57,101 nucleotides of DNA from GCA-003244245 sp036266995 (GTDB lineage Bacteria > Actinomycetota > Actinomycetes > Mycobacteriales > Pseudonocardiaceae): positions 1 to 57,101 of the forward strand of contig DATAWX010000003.1 of NCBI GenBank assembly GCA_036266995.1. The letters are read 5' to 3'. Position 1 is the first letter of the stretch. The number at the start of each line of letters is the position of its first letter. The position numbers were made by a program, and so were the translations under genes. Positions 16,606 to 25,315 of this stretch are shown one piece after another. The notes beneath the pieces are model-generated. The model had not been told where the DNA came from and made no database searches. It worked only from the letters and a program-made list of their open reading frames with translations.

Positions 16606-17967
16606 GTGACGAGGACCGCGCCGCGCGAGCCGTCGACAGCTGTGGATCGTGGCCTGTGCGCGGACCTGGTTGCCGTCGGGTGCGCCGCGCTGCTCGTCAC
16701 GTTGGCGGCGGTTATCGGCGTCTGGATGCTCGACCAAGGGGTGCCGCTGCACGTTGACACCCCGCCGCTGGGCGCCCAGTGGTTACCCCATACCGGCCCG
16801 GGCACGGTCCCCGCGATGCTGCTCGCGTTGCTCGTCGTCCTGCGCGGACCCGAACTGGCCGCCCGGCTACCTTGGCGGCCCCTGCTCGGGGTTTCGGCGG
16901 TCACCGCGGTGGCGTGGACGCTGTTCCTGGCCATGATCGACGGGTGGCAGCGCGGGGTGGCCGATCGGCTGACCACCGACACCGAGTACCTGCACGACGT
17001 CCCGAGGGTCGGCGATGTCAGCGCGATGTTGCGAACCTTTGCCGAGCGGATTCCCGGGCTGCGGCCCGACTCGTGGACCACGCACGTCGCCGGTCATCCA
17101 CCCGGGGCGCTACTGGTCTTTGTCGGCCTCGATCGGATCGGGCTGCCCGGCGGGGAGCCGGCGGCGCTGCTGTGCGTGCTGGTCGGCTCCAGCGCGGCGG
17201 TCGCGGTGGCGGTCACGCTGCGGGCCTTGGGCGCCGAGGCCACCGCTCGGGCCGCGTTGCCGTTCGGGGTACTGCTGCCCGGCGCGATCTGGATAGGGGT
17301 GTCCGCGGACGGCCTGTTCGCCGGGGTGCTGGCCTGGGGAGTGGCCCTACTGGCCGTCGGTGCCGCCCGGCCCCGGCTCGACACCACTGCTGTCGTGGCG
17401 TCCGCGGCCGGCGGGTTGCTGCTCGGCGCGACCCTGTTCCTGTCCTATGGGCTGGTGCTGGCCGCATTGCTCCCGGTGTCCGTCGTGGTCGCCGCCCGCC
17501 GGGTCGCCCCGTTGCTGGTGGCCGGCGCCGGCGTCGCCGCCGTGGTGGCCGCCTTCGCCGCCGCGGGCTTCTGGTGGCTCGAGGGCTACCACCAGGTCAT
17601 CGTGCGGTACTACCAGCCGGGCGAGTACGGCCTGGTGCGCCCGTACGACTACTGGGTATGGGCCGACCTGGCGTGCCTGGCGGTGGTACTGGGGCCGGCC
17701 GGGGTGGCCGGGCTGCGGCGGGTGTTCACCCCGGGCCGCAGCCAGCCACCCGTCCTGGTACTGCTGTGTGGGGCGGCGGCGCTGGCCGTGCTGGTCGCTG
17801 ATCTTTCCGGGCTGAGCAAGGCCGAGGTGGAGCGGATCTGGCTGCCGTTCGCGGTCTGGCTGGTCGCCGCGGCCGGGCTGCTTCCGGCGCGGCAGGTCCG
17901 TTGGTGGTTGGCCGGCCAGGCGCTGGTCGCGCTGATCGTCAACCACCTGCTGCTCACGACGTGGTGA
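16606..17967 (+). CDS. Polytopic membrane protein, possible GT-C-type glycosyltransferase
   Basis: A 453-aa protein with about eleven hydrophobic helices. The extracytoplasmic loop after helix 3 carries DTEYLHDVPRVGDVSAML and a TTHVAGHPPGALL motif with conserved His/Pro, as in actinobacterial membrane glycosyltransferase-like proteins. The grouping with a sugar epimerase-like gene and an exported propeller lipoprotein supports a cell-envelope role, but the activity is inferred. GTG 16606 is chosen over longer frames because it lies just beyond the ZIP stop. Its 3' end overlaps the convergent SDR gene by 14 bp. Confidence 0.75.
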   Translation: MTRTAPREPSTAVDRGLCADLVAVGCAALLVTLAAVIGVWMLDQGVPLHVDTPPLGAQWLPHTGPGTVPAMLLALLVVLRGPELAARLPWRPLLGVSAVTAVAWTLFLAMIDGWQRGVADRLTTDTEYLHDVPRVGDVSAMLRTFAERIPGLRPDSWTTHVAGHPPGALLVFVGLDRIGLPGGEPAALLCVLVGSSAAVAVAVTLRALGAEATARAALPFGVLLPGAIWIGVSADGLFAGVLAWGVALLAVGAARPRLDTTAVVASAAGGLLLGATLFLSYGLVLAALLPVSVVVAARRVAPLLVAGAGVAAVVAAFAAAGFWWLEGYHQVIVRYYQPGEYGLVRPYDYWVWADLACLAVVLGPAGVAGLRRVFTPGRSQPPVLVLLCGAAALAVLVADLSGLSKAEVERIWLPFAVWLVAAAGLLPARQVRWWLAGQALVALIVNHLLLTTW

Positions 17968-19030
17968 CCGGCTCGCGCAGCGGGTCGGTGGCGAACCGGG
18001 TGACGCCCTCGGCGAACGAAACCTGTGCCCGGTAACCGAGCAGCTCGGCGGCCCGGGCGGGATCGGCCGTGATGTGCCGCACGTCGCCTGGCCGGGCGCC
18101 ACCGACGATCTGCGGGGTCGGCCCGCCCATCGCCCGGGCCAGCTCAACGGCCAGCTCTCCGACGGTGTGCGGGTTCCCGGAGCAGACGTTGACCGGCACG
18201 CACCGCCCAGCCGGCGGCTCGGCGGCCAGGGCGAGGCCATTGACGTGCGCGACGTCGGAGACGTGCACGAAGTCCCGGCGCTGACGACCATCCTCCAGCA
18301 CGCTCGGCGCCGCGCCCCGCGCCAGCGCTGACCGGAAGATCGACGCCACCCCGGCGTAGGGGGTGTCCCGGGGCATCCGGGAGCCGTAGACGTTGTGGTA
18401 GCGCAACGCCCAGACCCCGGCACCGGTCTGCCGGGCCCACGCCGCGGCGAGCTGCTCTTGAGCCAGCTTGGTGGCGGCGTAGGTGCTGCGCGGATCCAGC
18501 GGGGCGTCCTCACCCACCAGCAGCGGCTCCAGATCGGCGTCGCAGTGCGGGCAGCGCACCTCATAGCGCCCCGCGGCGATGTCCTCCGCGCGCCGGGGTG
18601 GGGCCGGCACGACACCGTGAGATGGGCACGCGTAGCGGCCCTCGCCGTAGACCACCATCGAGCTGGCCAGCACCAGCCGGTGCACTCCCGTCTTGTGCAT
18701 CGCAGCCAGCAGCACGGCGGTGCCGAGGTCGTTGTTGGCGGTGTAGTCCGGGGCGTCCGAGGGGTCCAACCCGTGCCCGACCATCGCCGCCTGGTGACAC
18801 ACCGCGTCGACATCGGGCAGCAGCCGGCCCAGCAACTCGGCGTCCCGGACGTCGCCGTGGACCAGCTCGTGGTCAGCCACCCACTCCGGCGGCGCCGTGC
18901 GCGAGCCGTGCGCCTGGGGCAGGAATGCATCCAGCAGCAGCACTGAGTGCCCATCGGCAGCGAGCAGGTCGGCGATGTGCGAGCCGATGAAACCCGCGCC
19001 ACCAGTGATCAGGATTCGCACAGCGCGCAC
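17954..19030 (-). CDS. NAD-dependent epimerase/dehydratase (extended SDR) with Cys insert
   Basis: A 358-aa extended short-chain dehydrogenase. NAD site RILITGGAGFIGSHIADLLA; active-site region LVLASSMVVYGEGRY and the catalytic YAATK near residue 195; C-terminal NVCSGNPHTVGELAVELARA. It should alter a nucleotide-sugar (4-epimerase or 4,6-dehydratase type). Between the Ser strand and the YxxxK helix is an insertion with YACPSHG and RCPHCDADL, a probable zinc-binding knuckle seen in some actinobacterial relatives. The next gene on this strand upstream is the YncE lipoprotein, six bases away, so they form an operon. Confidence 0.88.
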   Translation of the reverse strand: MRAVRILITGGAGFIGSHIADLLAADGHSVLLLDAFLPQAHGSRTAPPEWVADHELVHGDVRDAELLGRLLPDVDAVCHQAAMVGHGLDPSDAPDYTANNDLGTAVLLAAMHKTGVHRLVLASSMVVYGEGRYACPSHGVVPAPPRRAEDIAAGRYEVRCPHCDADLEPLLVGEDAPLDPRSTYAATKLAQEQLAAAWARQTGAGVWALRYHNVYGSRMPRDTPYAGVASIFRSALARGAAPSVLEDGRQRRDFVHVSDVAHVNGLALAAEPPAGRCVPVNVCSGNPHTVGELAVELARAMGGPTPQIVGGARPGDVRHITADPARAAELLGYRAQVSFAEGVTRFATDPLREPVTTS

Positions 19031-19036
19031 GCTACG

Positions 19037-20047
19037 TCACGGCTCAATGATCTCCAGCACCCCCTCGTCGGTCCCGGTCACGAACAGCCGGCCGGTGGCG
19101 CTGTCCACGGCGACCGTGTTCGGTTGGCGGACCGTCGGCAGCGGGGTGGCGAGAACTGGCGCGCTGGCGTTCAGATTGAGCCCGATCACCTCGTTGAGTG
19201 CGGTCAGGGTCACCCACAGCCGGTCGCGGACCGGGTCGTAGGCGACTCCGTAAGGCGTGCCGGGCAGCTCCACCCGCCCGATCTGCCGGATGGTCGGTTG
19301 GAGCTCGTAGAGCAGCACTGCCCCGCCCCGGGTATCGATGACCGCCAGATGACCGCGCTTGTCGGCGACGACGTGGGTAGGACCGGCCCCCGCCGGCAGC
19401 TCGGCCACCCGCTGCAGCCGTTGCGCGTCGTAGATGGTGAGGGTGTTCTCCCGGACGTCGACCAGGCCGACGAGGTTGCCGACGGCCGCCAACCCCGCCG
19501 GTTGGGTGACATCGGTGAAGGTGTGCACGACCTGATCACCGCGCACCGCGACGACGCTGTGCCCCAGCTCGTTGGCCACGAACACGGTCCCGTCGGCCGC
19601 CTGCGTGGCATCGTGCGGGACCACGCCCGTGACCACCTGCGAGGTGATCTCGCCGCCGGGCAGCGCCACCCGCAGCAGCCGGTTCGACCCCTCGTCCGGG
19701 ACGAGTACCGGACCGCCGGGCCCGGCCAGCTGCAGATGCCGTAGCGCGCCGGGCAGCGGCACCGTGCGCAGCACCGCGCCGGTGTTGGCGTCCACCAGGG
19801 TCAGTGCGGCCGGGTCGCGCACCCCGACGGCCACGATGTGGGTCTGCGGATCGACCACCACACCTTCCGGGGCGGCACCGACCGGCACCGTTCGCCCGGC
19901 CGGCGGCGCGGTCGGCACCGGCGCGGGAGCCGGTTCCGCCGCCGGTGGCAGCTTCGATGTGGGCGGCGCCGCAGCCGGGGGAGCAGTTCCGCACCCCGCA
20001 ATCACGGCGGCAGCGAGGACGGTCACGGTGATCCAGCGAGAGCGCAC
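19037..20047 (-). CDS. YncE-like beta-propeller lipoprotein
   Basis: A 336-aa lipoprotein: signal and lipobox (VLAAAVIAGCGT), a Pro/Ala linker, then seven propeller blades of the YVTN/YncE kind (PVGAAPEGVVVDPQTHIVAV, ALTLVDANTGAVLRTVPLPG, VPHDATQAADGTVFVANELG). It should sit on the outer membrane face as a binding protein. It is the upstream member of an operon with the SDR gene, six bases apart. GTG start at 20047; no strong ribosome site. This is the second extracellular YVTN propeller in the window, after the Hsp70 fusion. Confidence 0.85.
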   Translation of the reverse strand: MRSRWITVTVLAAAVIAGCGTAPPAAAPPTSKLPPAAEPAPAPVPTAPPAGRTVPVGAAPEGVVVDPQTHIVAVGVRDPAALTLVDANTGAVLRTVPLPGALRHLQLAGPGGPVLVPDEGSNRLLRVALPGGEITSQVVTGVVPHDATQAADGTVFVANELGHSVVAVRGDQVVHTFTDVTQPAGLAAVGNLVGLVDVRENTLTIYDAQRLQRVAELPAGAGPTHVVADKRGHLAVIDTRGGAVLLYELQPTIRQIGRVELPGTPYGVAYDPVRDRLWVTLTALNEVIGLNLNASAPVLATPLPTVRQPNTVAVDSATGRLFVTGTDEGVLEIIEP

Positions 20048-20112
20048 CCCGGTGATTGTTCAGTGACCGGTACGACGCTGCTCCAGCGCCCCGTACCCAT
20101 ACGGCGCGTGCA

Positions 20113-20179
20113 CGTCGTGAACTAGACAGGACCGACCTATTCGCCGAGAAAAACGTCCGTCCTGTCTAGGTCACGGCAG
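20113..20179. repeat. Intergenic palindromic repeat family A, copy 2
   Basis: CGTGAACTAGACAGGAC faces GTCCTGTCTAGGTCACG with one mismatch, around a ttcgccgagaaaa centre. Same family as 3614-3679 and 21574-21637. The arms carry compensated changes (CTAGACAG with CTGTCTAG) relative to copy 3 (CTCGACAG with CTGTCGAG), so pairing has been kept while sequence drifted. Confidence 0.85.
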
Positions 20180-20243
20180 CTAGCGTCACTGTCAGCGGCT
20201 CGACGTGATCAGCGCGCGACGGCTTGAGGTACGGTCGGAAACC

Positions 20244-21080
20244 ATGCTGGACTTGGGCGGGAGTGCTCACCGCACCGCATGCGTGGAGATGTTCCGGGCA
20301 CTTCATGTGCCCGGTCGGCCGGTGCTGATGCCTAACCCGTGGGATGCGGGGTCGGCGAAGATCCTCGCCTCGCTGGGCTTTCAGGCGTTGGCGACGACCA
20401 GCAGCGGCCACGCGGCGACACTGGGTCGGCTGGATGGCGCCGTCGATCGGGCCGAGGCGCTCGCGCACGCCGCAGCCATCGTCGAAGCGGTGGATGTCCC
20501 GGTTTCCGCTGATCTTGAGAACGGTTTTGCCGCGGCTCCCAGTGCGGTGTTCGGCACCGTCACGGATGCGGTCGGGGTGGGGCTGGCGGGCTGCTCGATC
20601 GAGGACTTCACCGGCGACGCGGACGCTCCGTTCTACGATGCCAAGCTCGCCGCCGAGCGGGTGGCTGCGGCCGTCGAGGCAGCGCGGACCGCCGCCGGGT
20701 TGGTGCTCACGGCGCGGGCGGAGAATTTCATCCGCGGAAATCCTGACCTGGCCGACACGATCACGCGGCTGCAGGCGTACCAGGAGGCAGGCGCAGACGT
20801 TCTGTACGCCCCCGGACTGCGCGACCTGGGCGACATCCGCAGCGTGATCACCTCAGTCGATCGCCCGGTCAACGTACTCGTGATGCCGGGTCTGGCCACG
20901 GTCGCTGAGTTGGCACAGGTCGGGGTGGCCCGCATTTCCGTGGGTGGATCGTTGCATCACATGGTGTTGGCAGCGCTGGCCCGAGCAGGTCGCGAACTGC
21001 TCGATGATGGCACCTACGGGTTCCTGGGTCTTGCCGCCGAGGGCCGCCAGCAGGCGGCCGCAGCTTTTCGCCCTCGATGA
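20244..21080 (+). CDS. Isocitrate lyase/PEP mutase superfamily protein
   Basis: A 278-aa TIM-barrel enzyme of the ICL/PEPM group. Recognisable segments are RPVLMPNPWDAGSAKILASL, FQALATTSSGHAATLGRLDG, DVPVSADLENGF (metal-binding Asp/Glu), CSIEDFTGDADAPFYD, LTARAENFIRGN and GADVLYAPGLRD. The KKCGH cysteine motif of true isocitrate and methylisocitrate lyases is absent, so it belongs to the broad hydrolase/mutase branch of unknown substrate that cleaves or forms C-C or P-C bonds next to a carboxylate. ATG 20244 is the first start giving the family N terminus. Confidence 0.9.
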   Translation: MLDLGGSAHRTACVEMFRALHVPGRPVLMPNPWDAGSAKILASLGFQALATTSSGHAATLGRLDGAVDRAEALAHAAAIVEAVDVPVSADLENGFAAAPSAVFGTVTDAVGVGLAGCSIEDFTGDADAPFYDAKLAAERVAAAVEAARTAAGLVLTARAENFIRGNPDLADTITRLQAYQEAGADVLYAPGLRDLGDIRSVITSVDRPVNVLVMPGLATVAELAQVGVARISVGGSLHHMVLAALARAGRELLDDGTYGFLGLAAEGRQQAAAAFRPR

Positions 21081-21162
21081 GACTTGGCCGAGGTCGCCGT
21101 CGCGGTGCTAGACAGGAAGTGTCCGGTGTGCGCGTCGGGAGGGACTCGGGAAGGGCATTCTC

Positions 21163-21552
21163 ATGACCATTGAGCTCAACCACACCATCGTCGCGGCTCG
21201 CGACAAGCGGGCCTCCGCGATGTTCTTGACCGATCTGTTGGGGCTGTCCGCGCCGGCTCCGTTCGGACCGTTCCTGGTGGTCACCCTGACCAACGGGGTG
21301 AGTCTGGATTTCATGGACACCGCGGCCGACATCCGACCGCAACATTATGCGTTTCTGGTCAGCGAAGCCGAGTTCGAGGCGATCTTCGACCGGATCCGGG
21401 CGCAGGACCTGCAGTACTGGGCCGATCCGTTTCACCAGCAGCCCGGCGAGATCAACACCAGAGACGGTGGCCACGGCGTGTACTTCGACGACCCCAACGG
21501 CCACGTGCTGGAGCTCTTGACCCGCCCCTACGGCAGCAGTGTCCCGAGCTGA
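21163..21552 (+). CDS. VOC (glyoxalase/bleomycin resistance-like) family protein
   Basis: A 129-aa vicinal-oxygen-chelate protein of two beta-alpha-beta-beta-beta modules: ELNHTIVAARDKRASAMFLT with the first metal His, VSLDFMDTAADIRPQHYAFL with the central His, and GVYFDDPNGHVLELLTRPYG with the terminal Glu. It could be a dioxygenase, isomerase or small-molecule binding protein; nothing nearby fixes which. GGGAGGG lies about 20 bases upstream and GGGAAGGGC about 8 bases upstream of the ATG. It stands 82 bases downstream of the PEP mutase-like gene and is followed by repeat A. Confidence 0.9.
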   Translation: MTIELNHTIVAARDKRASAMFLTDLLGLSAPAPFGPFLVVTLTNGVSLDFMDTAADIRPQHYAFLVSEAEFEAIFDRIRAQDLQYWADPFHQQPGEINTRDGGHGVYFDDPNGHVLELLTRPYGSSVPS

Positions 21553-21573
21553 TCACACGCCAAGACGGTCGAC

Positions 21574-21637
21574 GCCGTGAACTCGACAGCACGGACATCT
21601 GCGTCGACGGAAACGTCCGTGCTGTCGAGTTCACGGC
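21574..21637. repeat. Intergenic palindromic repeat family A, copy 3
   Basis: The best copy: perfect 23-bp arms (beginning GCCGTGAACTCGACAGC) around an 18-base loop. It lies between the convergent VOC gene and the minus-strand gene ending at 21661, the usual place of a bidirectional terminator. Confidence 0.88.
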
Positions 21638-21660
21638 CAATCTTGCTGCGGGGAGGTCGC

Positions 21661-22296
21661 TTAGCCCGCTCTGGTTCCGGCGTGACCGGCCGGATGCACA
21701 TCGACGGGCTGGCGGCAGTCGGCGATGGCGTCGCGAAGCAGTGTGCTCAGCCGCGCGTTGCGCTCTGGCCGGCGAAGCCCACGCAACTGTTCGATCGCGA
21801 CCTGGAATGCCGAGCTGACCACCACGCTGGGCGGATTGAGCACTTGCCAGCAGCCGAGCCGGGCCTGGACCCAGGCGCCGCCGCGGTCGATGTCGCCGAT
21901 CCGCCGGCGTGCCCTGGCCAACTGACGCTCGGCGCCAGGTGGCAATCCCCGGACAGTCGCGGCGGCGCGCAGACAACAGGCGACCACGCACTGCGTCGTG
22001 CGCAGGTCGCCCCCGCCGGCACCGATGAGGTCCGGGGCCAGTAGAGCGAGCTTGCTGCGGGCCTCGTCGTCATCGATCCAGTCGTTGACCAACCGGGCCA
22101 GGGTGGCCAGCGCCGGGTGGGTACACCGGGGATGGTCGGTGAACTTCCCGCCGGCGAGCACGGAGACGTACTCCATGACGCATGCACCGTCCTCCGGGCG
22201 GCGGTGGTGCCCCCGCTGCAGCAAAGGGAGCTGGTTCGGTACCCGGTTCGGACCCTGTCCGGCGCGTTCGGATGTCCACATGGTCCTGGCCTCCAA
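21661..22296 (-). CDS. Conserved actinobacterial hypothetical protein
   Basis: A 211-aa soluble protein that I recognise as a conserved actinobacterial type without known function. The key block is EDGACVMEYVSVLAGGKFTD followed by HPRCTHPALATLARLVND, then LALLAPDLIGAG, a Cys-rich helix (TTQCVVACCLRAAATVRG) and an Arg-rich C-terminal half. Family proteins usually start a little before the CVMEYVS block, so either the start at 22296 or one slightly inside is possible. No operon partner is apparent: the next minus-strand gene starts 74 bases upstream. Confidence 0.65.
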   Translation of the reverse strand: MEARTMWTSERAGQGPNRVPNQLPLLQRGHHRRPEDGACVMEYVSVLAGGKFTDHPRCTHPALATLARLVNDWIDDDEARSKLALLAPDLIGAGGGDLRTTQCVVACCLRAAATVRGLPPGAERQLARARRRIGDIDRGGAWVQARLGCWQVLNPPSVVVSSAFQVAIEQLRGLRRPERNARLSTLLRDAIADCRQPVDVHPAGHAGTRAG

Positions 22297-22369
22297 GTCA
22301 TCTAGTCCTTGGTGGCCGGGTACCCGTCCGCGCGCTGCTCAAGCGCGCAAACCGCCCCGCGAGGTGACG

Positions 22370-22675
22370 TCAGACCACGAGCACCAGCTGGCGCGCCACG
22401 ATGACTGCGACGAAGACCAGCGTCACAGCGATGTCGAAGGACACCCCGCCCACCCGGACCGGTCGAACGACTCGGCGCACCGGGGCGAGCACCGGCTCGG
22501 TGAGGCGATAGACCACCCGGCGTACCGGACTGAGGCCCTCCTCGTAGCGGGCCCCGGGTCTGGCGAGAGAACCGACCAGATCGACGACGATCCGGGCGAT
22601 CAGCAGCAGCTCGAACAGCACCAGCACCAGCCCGACGAGCGCGAGCAGCGCATCCACTGGCGTCACCTCCTGCAC
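22370..22675 (-). CDS. YggT family membrane protein
   Basis: A 101-aa protein with two membrane helices, LLALVGLVLVLFELLLIARI at the N terminus and SFDIAVTLVFVAVIVARQLV at the C terminus. Between them sits the family signature VVYRLTEPVLAPVRRVVRP. YggT proteins are often encoded near cell-division genes in Gram-positives; here it is not in that locus, so it may be a second copy. A start a few residues inside at GTG is also possible. Full family length. Confidence 0.88.
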   Translation of the reverse strand: MQEVTPVDALLALVGLVLVLFELLLIARIVVDLVGSLARPGARYEEGLSPVRRVVYRLTEPVLAPVRRVVRPVRVGGVSFDIAVTLVFVAVIVARQLVLVV

Positions 22676-22748
22676 GGACCTGGCCGGGTCCCGTCGACTT
22701 CGTGTCCCACCAGCATCCGCGCGTCAGATGAGAAATACCTGAGAGCGG

Positions 22749-23735
22749 TCAGCGGGCGTGCCCTCCCACACCGGAATGCGGTAGGTGCTGGGCGGGAATG
22801 GTGCCCAGCCGACCAGCCTGGAAGTCCTCAAAAGCCGCGATGACCTCCGCCCGGGTGTTCATCACGAACGGGCCGCTCCAGGCGATCGGTTCCCGGATCG
22901 GCGCGCCCCCCAGGACGACGATGTCCAGCGCGGGGTGCCGCGACTCCTGGTGCACCGCGCCGGCGACGGTGATTGCGTCGCCTGGTCCGAACACCGCGAG
23001 CTGACCGGTGTGCACTGGACGGCGCTCGGTGCCGACGGTCCCGGCACCGGAGAGCACGTAAACCAGCGCATTGAAGTCCGCCCGCCAGGGCAGCCGCAGC
23101 GTTGCGCCAGGGCTGATGGTGGCGTGCAGCATCGCCATCGGGGTGTAGGTGGATCCGGGGCCCCGGTATCCGGCGACATCTCCAGCGATCACCCGGGCCA
23201 GCGCGCCGCCGTCGTCGGTGGTGAGCAGCGTGGACTCGGCGGCACGCAGGTCCTGGTAACGGGGCTGCGCCCATTTCAGATTCGCGGGCAGGTTGACCCA
23301 CAGCTGAAGGCCGTGGAACAGCCCACCGCTGAGCACCAGGTGCTCCGGCGGCCGCTCGATGTGCAGGATTCCGCCGCCTGCGGTCATCCATTGGGTATCC
23401 CCGTTGGTGATCTGGCCGCCGCCGCCGTTGGAGTCCTGGTGGTCGAAGATGCCGTCGATGATGTAGGTGACGGTCTCGAACCCGCGGTGTGGGTGCCAAG
23501 CGGTGCCCTTGGGCTCCCCAGGGGCGTACTCGACCTCACCCATCTGGTCAAGGTGCACGAACGGGTCGAGCTCGCGCAGGTCCACGCCCGCGAAGGCGCG
23601 ACGAACAGGGAAACCCTCACCCTCGTACCCGGACGGCGCCGTGGTCACCGACCGGACCGGACGGTCCACGGTCTGCGGGCCCGGCTCGGGGATGCGGGCC
23701 AACGTGGTGACGTCCTCAACGGTGACAGCTGGCAT
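22749..23735 (-). CDS. Pirin family protein
   Basis: A 328-aa bicupin. The metal-binding N-terminal cupin is intact: FVHLDQMGEVEY, AWHPHRGFETVTYIIDG with the paired His, then FDHQDSNGG and TAGGGILHIERPPEHLV. The middle has the pirin motif LQLWVNLPANLKWAQPRYQD. The C-terminal cupin ends GAPIREPIAWSGPFVMNT. Such proteins are iron or other metal cupins; some have quercetinase activity. ATG 23735 has AAGGAG ten bases upstream; an in-frame extension to 23810 is unlikely. Confidence 0.92.
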   Translation of the reverse strand: MPAVTVEDVTTLARIPEPGPQTVDRPVRSVTTAPSGYEGEGFPVRRAFAGVDLRELDPFVHLDQMGEVEYAPGEPKGTAWHPHRGFETVTYIIDGIFDHQDSNGGGGQITNGDTQWMTAGGGILHIERPPEHLVLSGGLFHGLQLWVNLPANLKWAQPRYQDLRAAESTLLTTDDGGALARVIAGDVAGYRGPGSTYTPMAMLHATISPGATLRLPWRADFNALVYVLSGAGTVGTERRPVHTGQLAVFGPGDAITVAGAVHQESRHPALDIVVLGGAPIREPIAWSGPFVMNTRAEVIAAFEDFQAGRLGTIPAQHLPHSGVGGHAR

Positions 23736-24100
23736 GGCCGCCACTCTCCTTGTCGTTGATACTTCAACTACCGTCGCCAACGCCCCGGCTGCGCTGCACA
23801 TTCCCCGCACCTGGGGTGGCCCCTCGTGCCCGGGGTGGCCGTTGCCGGGCGTTGCGGCGAGAACGTAGCGAAGATCGCCGAAACCGAGTCGTCACCGTGC
23901 GGGATAGCACTGCTACAGCTCACTTTCGACGATCAAGCTCGTTGGATCCGGATCCGATACCGTGATCCTGAGGTGACGCGGTGGATTCGCGATCATTCTG
24001 GGCGGCTGCGCTGCGCTGGCGGTCCCGGGGAACCGGCGGCAAACCGAGCGACCTCGACCAACACGGAGGCGTCGACGGGCCAGAAGCAGCCCAAACGGAC
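23736..24100. other. Intergenic region between divergent pirin and P450 genes
   Basis: 365 bases without a convincing gene. A plus-strand open frame runs through 23826-24104 (with WIRIRYRDPEVTRWIRDHS) but has no ribosome site and no family I recognise. Promoters for both flanking genes must lie here; I cannot place them with confidence. Confidence 0.4.
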
Positions 24101-25315
24101 ATGATGACTGACATGACCAGGACTCCACTGGCGGCCCCGTTCGCCATCACCGATGGGACGACGCGCCATGCCAGGTACGCCGAGCTCGCGGCGGCTGGAC
24201 CGGTGCATCGCATCGCGCTGCCCACTGGTGAGCCAGCGTGGCTGATCACCGGCTACGATGAGGCGCGCCAGGCACTGCAGGACCTGCGGTTGATCAAGAG
24301 TGACGCGGCGCACGCCAACCTCGGCCGCGACCTGTTACCGCCTGAGGTGTTCGCGGCGGTGAGTCATTCCATGCTGAACAGCAACCCGCCGGACCACACC
24401 CGGTTGCGTCGGCTGGTGACCGCCGCGTTCACCCGCCCCCGTATCGAGCAGTTCGCGCCCCGCATCCAGCAGATCACCGACGAACTGCTCGCCGCGATGG
24501 CTAACGCCAGGCAGGTCGACCTGATCGACTCGTTCGCCTACCCGCTGCCCATCACCGTGATCTGCGAGCTGCTCGGCGTGCCGGCCGACCGGCGCGCGGA
24601 CTTCCGGGAGTGGTCATCCGTCGTGGTGACCGGAGTGCTGGCCGGGCCGGACGCCTTGGTCGCCGCGGGCACCGCAATGGTGAGCTACCTGCGGGAGTTG
24701 GTGGACGCCAAGCGCGCCGCGCCCGCCGACGACGTGCTCTCCGCCCTGGTGGCGGTCCGCGACGGCCAGGACCGCCTGTCGGAGGACGAGCTCATCTCGA
24801 TGGTGTTCCTGCTGCTCGTCGCCGGTCACGAGACCACGGTGAACCTGATCAGCAATGGGGTACGCGCTCTGCTCGTCCATCCCGAGCAGCTGGCGCTGCT
24901 TCGCGCCCAGCCACACCGGCTGCCGGACGCGATTGAGGAGATGCTGCGTTTCGATGGCCCGCTGCAAGTCGCGCCGTTGCGGTGGACCGCCGAACCGGTG
25001 GACATCGGCGGGGTCACCATCCCCGCCGGCGAGATCGTGCTGCCCGGTCTGCTCGCCGCCAACCGCGACCCGGCGTGCATCACGCAGCCCGGCGCGCTGG
25101 ACATCACCCGCACGCACAACCCACACCTGGCCTTCGGTCATGGCATCCACCACTGCCTTGGCCTGACCCTGGCCAGGCTGGAAGGCCGGATCGCGCTGGG
25201 TACCCTGCTGGCCCGTTTCCCCCGGCTGCGGCTGGCAGTGCCCGCCCAGCAGCTGGCCTGGCGGCCCGGCGTACTCATGAACAGCCTGGCGACGCTCCCC
25301 GTAGCGATCGACTGA
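24101..25315 (+). CDS. Cytochrome P450, CYP107-like
   Basis: A 404-aa class I bacterial P450. The I-helix oxygen motif is VAGHETTVNLI, the K-helix E-x-x-R is IEEMLRFDGPL, and the heme loop is LAFGHGIHHCLGLTLARLEG with the axial Cys. MLNSNPPDHTRLRRLVTAAF is the typical C-helix region. It would need an external ferredoxin and reductase; neither is encoded here. Substrate unknown. ATGs at 24101, 24104 and 24113 are all in frame; none has a clear ribosome site. Its 3' end overlaps a convergent membrane-protein gene by 41 bp. Confidence 0.93.
   Translation: MMTDMTRTPLAAPFAITDGTTRHARYAELAAAGPVHRIALPTGEPAWLITGYDEARQALQDLRLIKSDAAHANLGRDLLPPEVFAAVSHSMLNSNPPDHTRLRRLVTAAFTRPRIEQFAPRIQQITDELLAAMANARQVDLIDSFAYPLPITVICELLGVPADRRADFREWSSVVVTGVLAGPDALVAAGTAMVSYLRELVDAKRAAPADDVLSALVAVRDGQDRLSEDELISMVFLLLVAGHETTVNLISNGVRALLVHPEQLALLRAQPHRLPDAIEEMLRFDGPLQVAPLRWTAEPVDIGGVTIPAGEIVLPGLLAANRDPACITQPGALDITRTHNPHLAFGHGIHHCLGLTLARLEGRIALGTLLARFPRLRLAVPAQQLAWRPGVLMNSLATLPVAID

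Noticed and set aside
17347..19002. 551-aa minus-strand ORF of mixed low-complexity sequence
   Set aside because: It is Arg/Pro/Thr-rich antisense and out-of-frame text over the membrane protein and SDR genes, both of which have clear family motifs.
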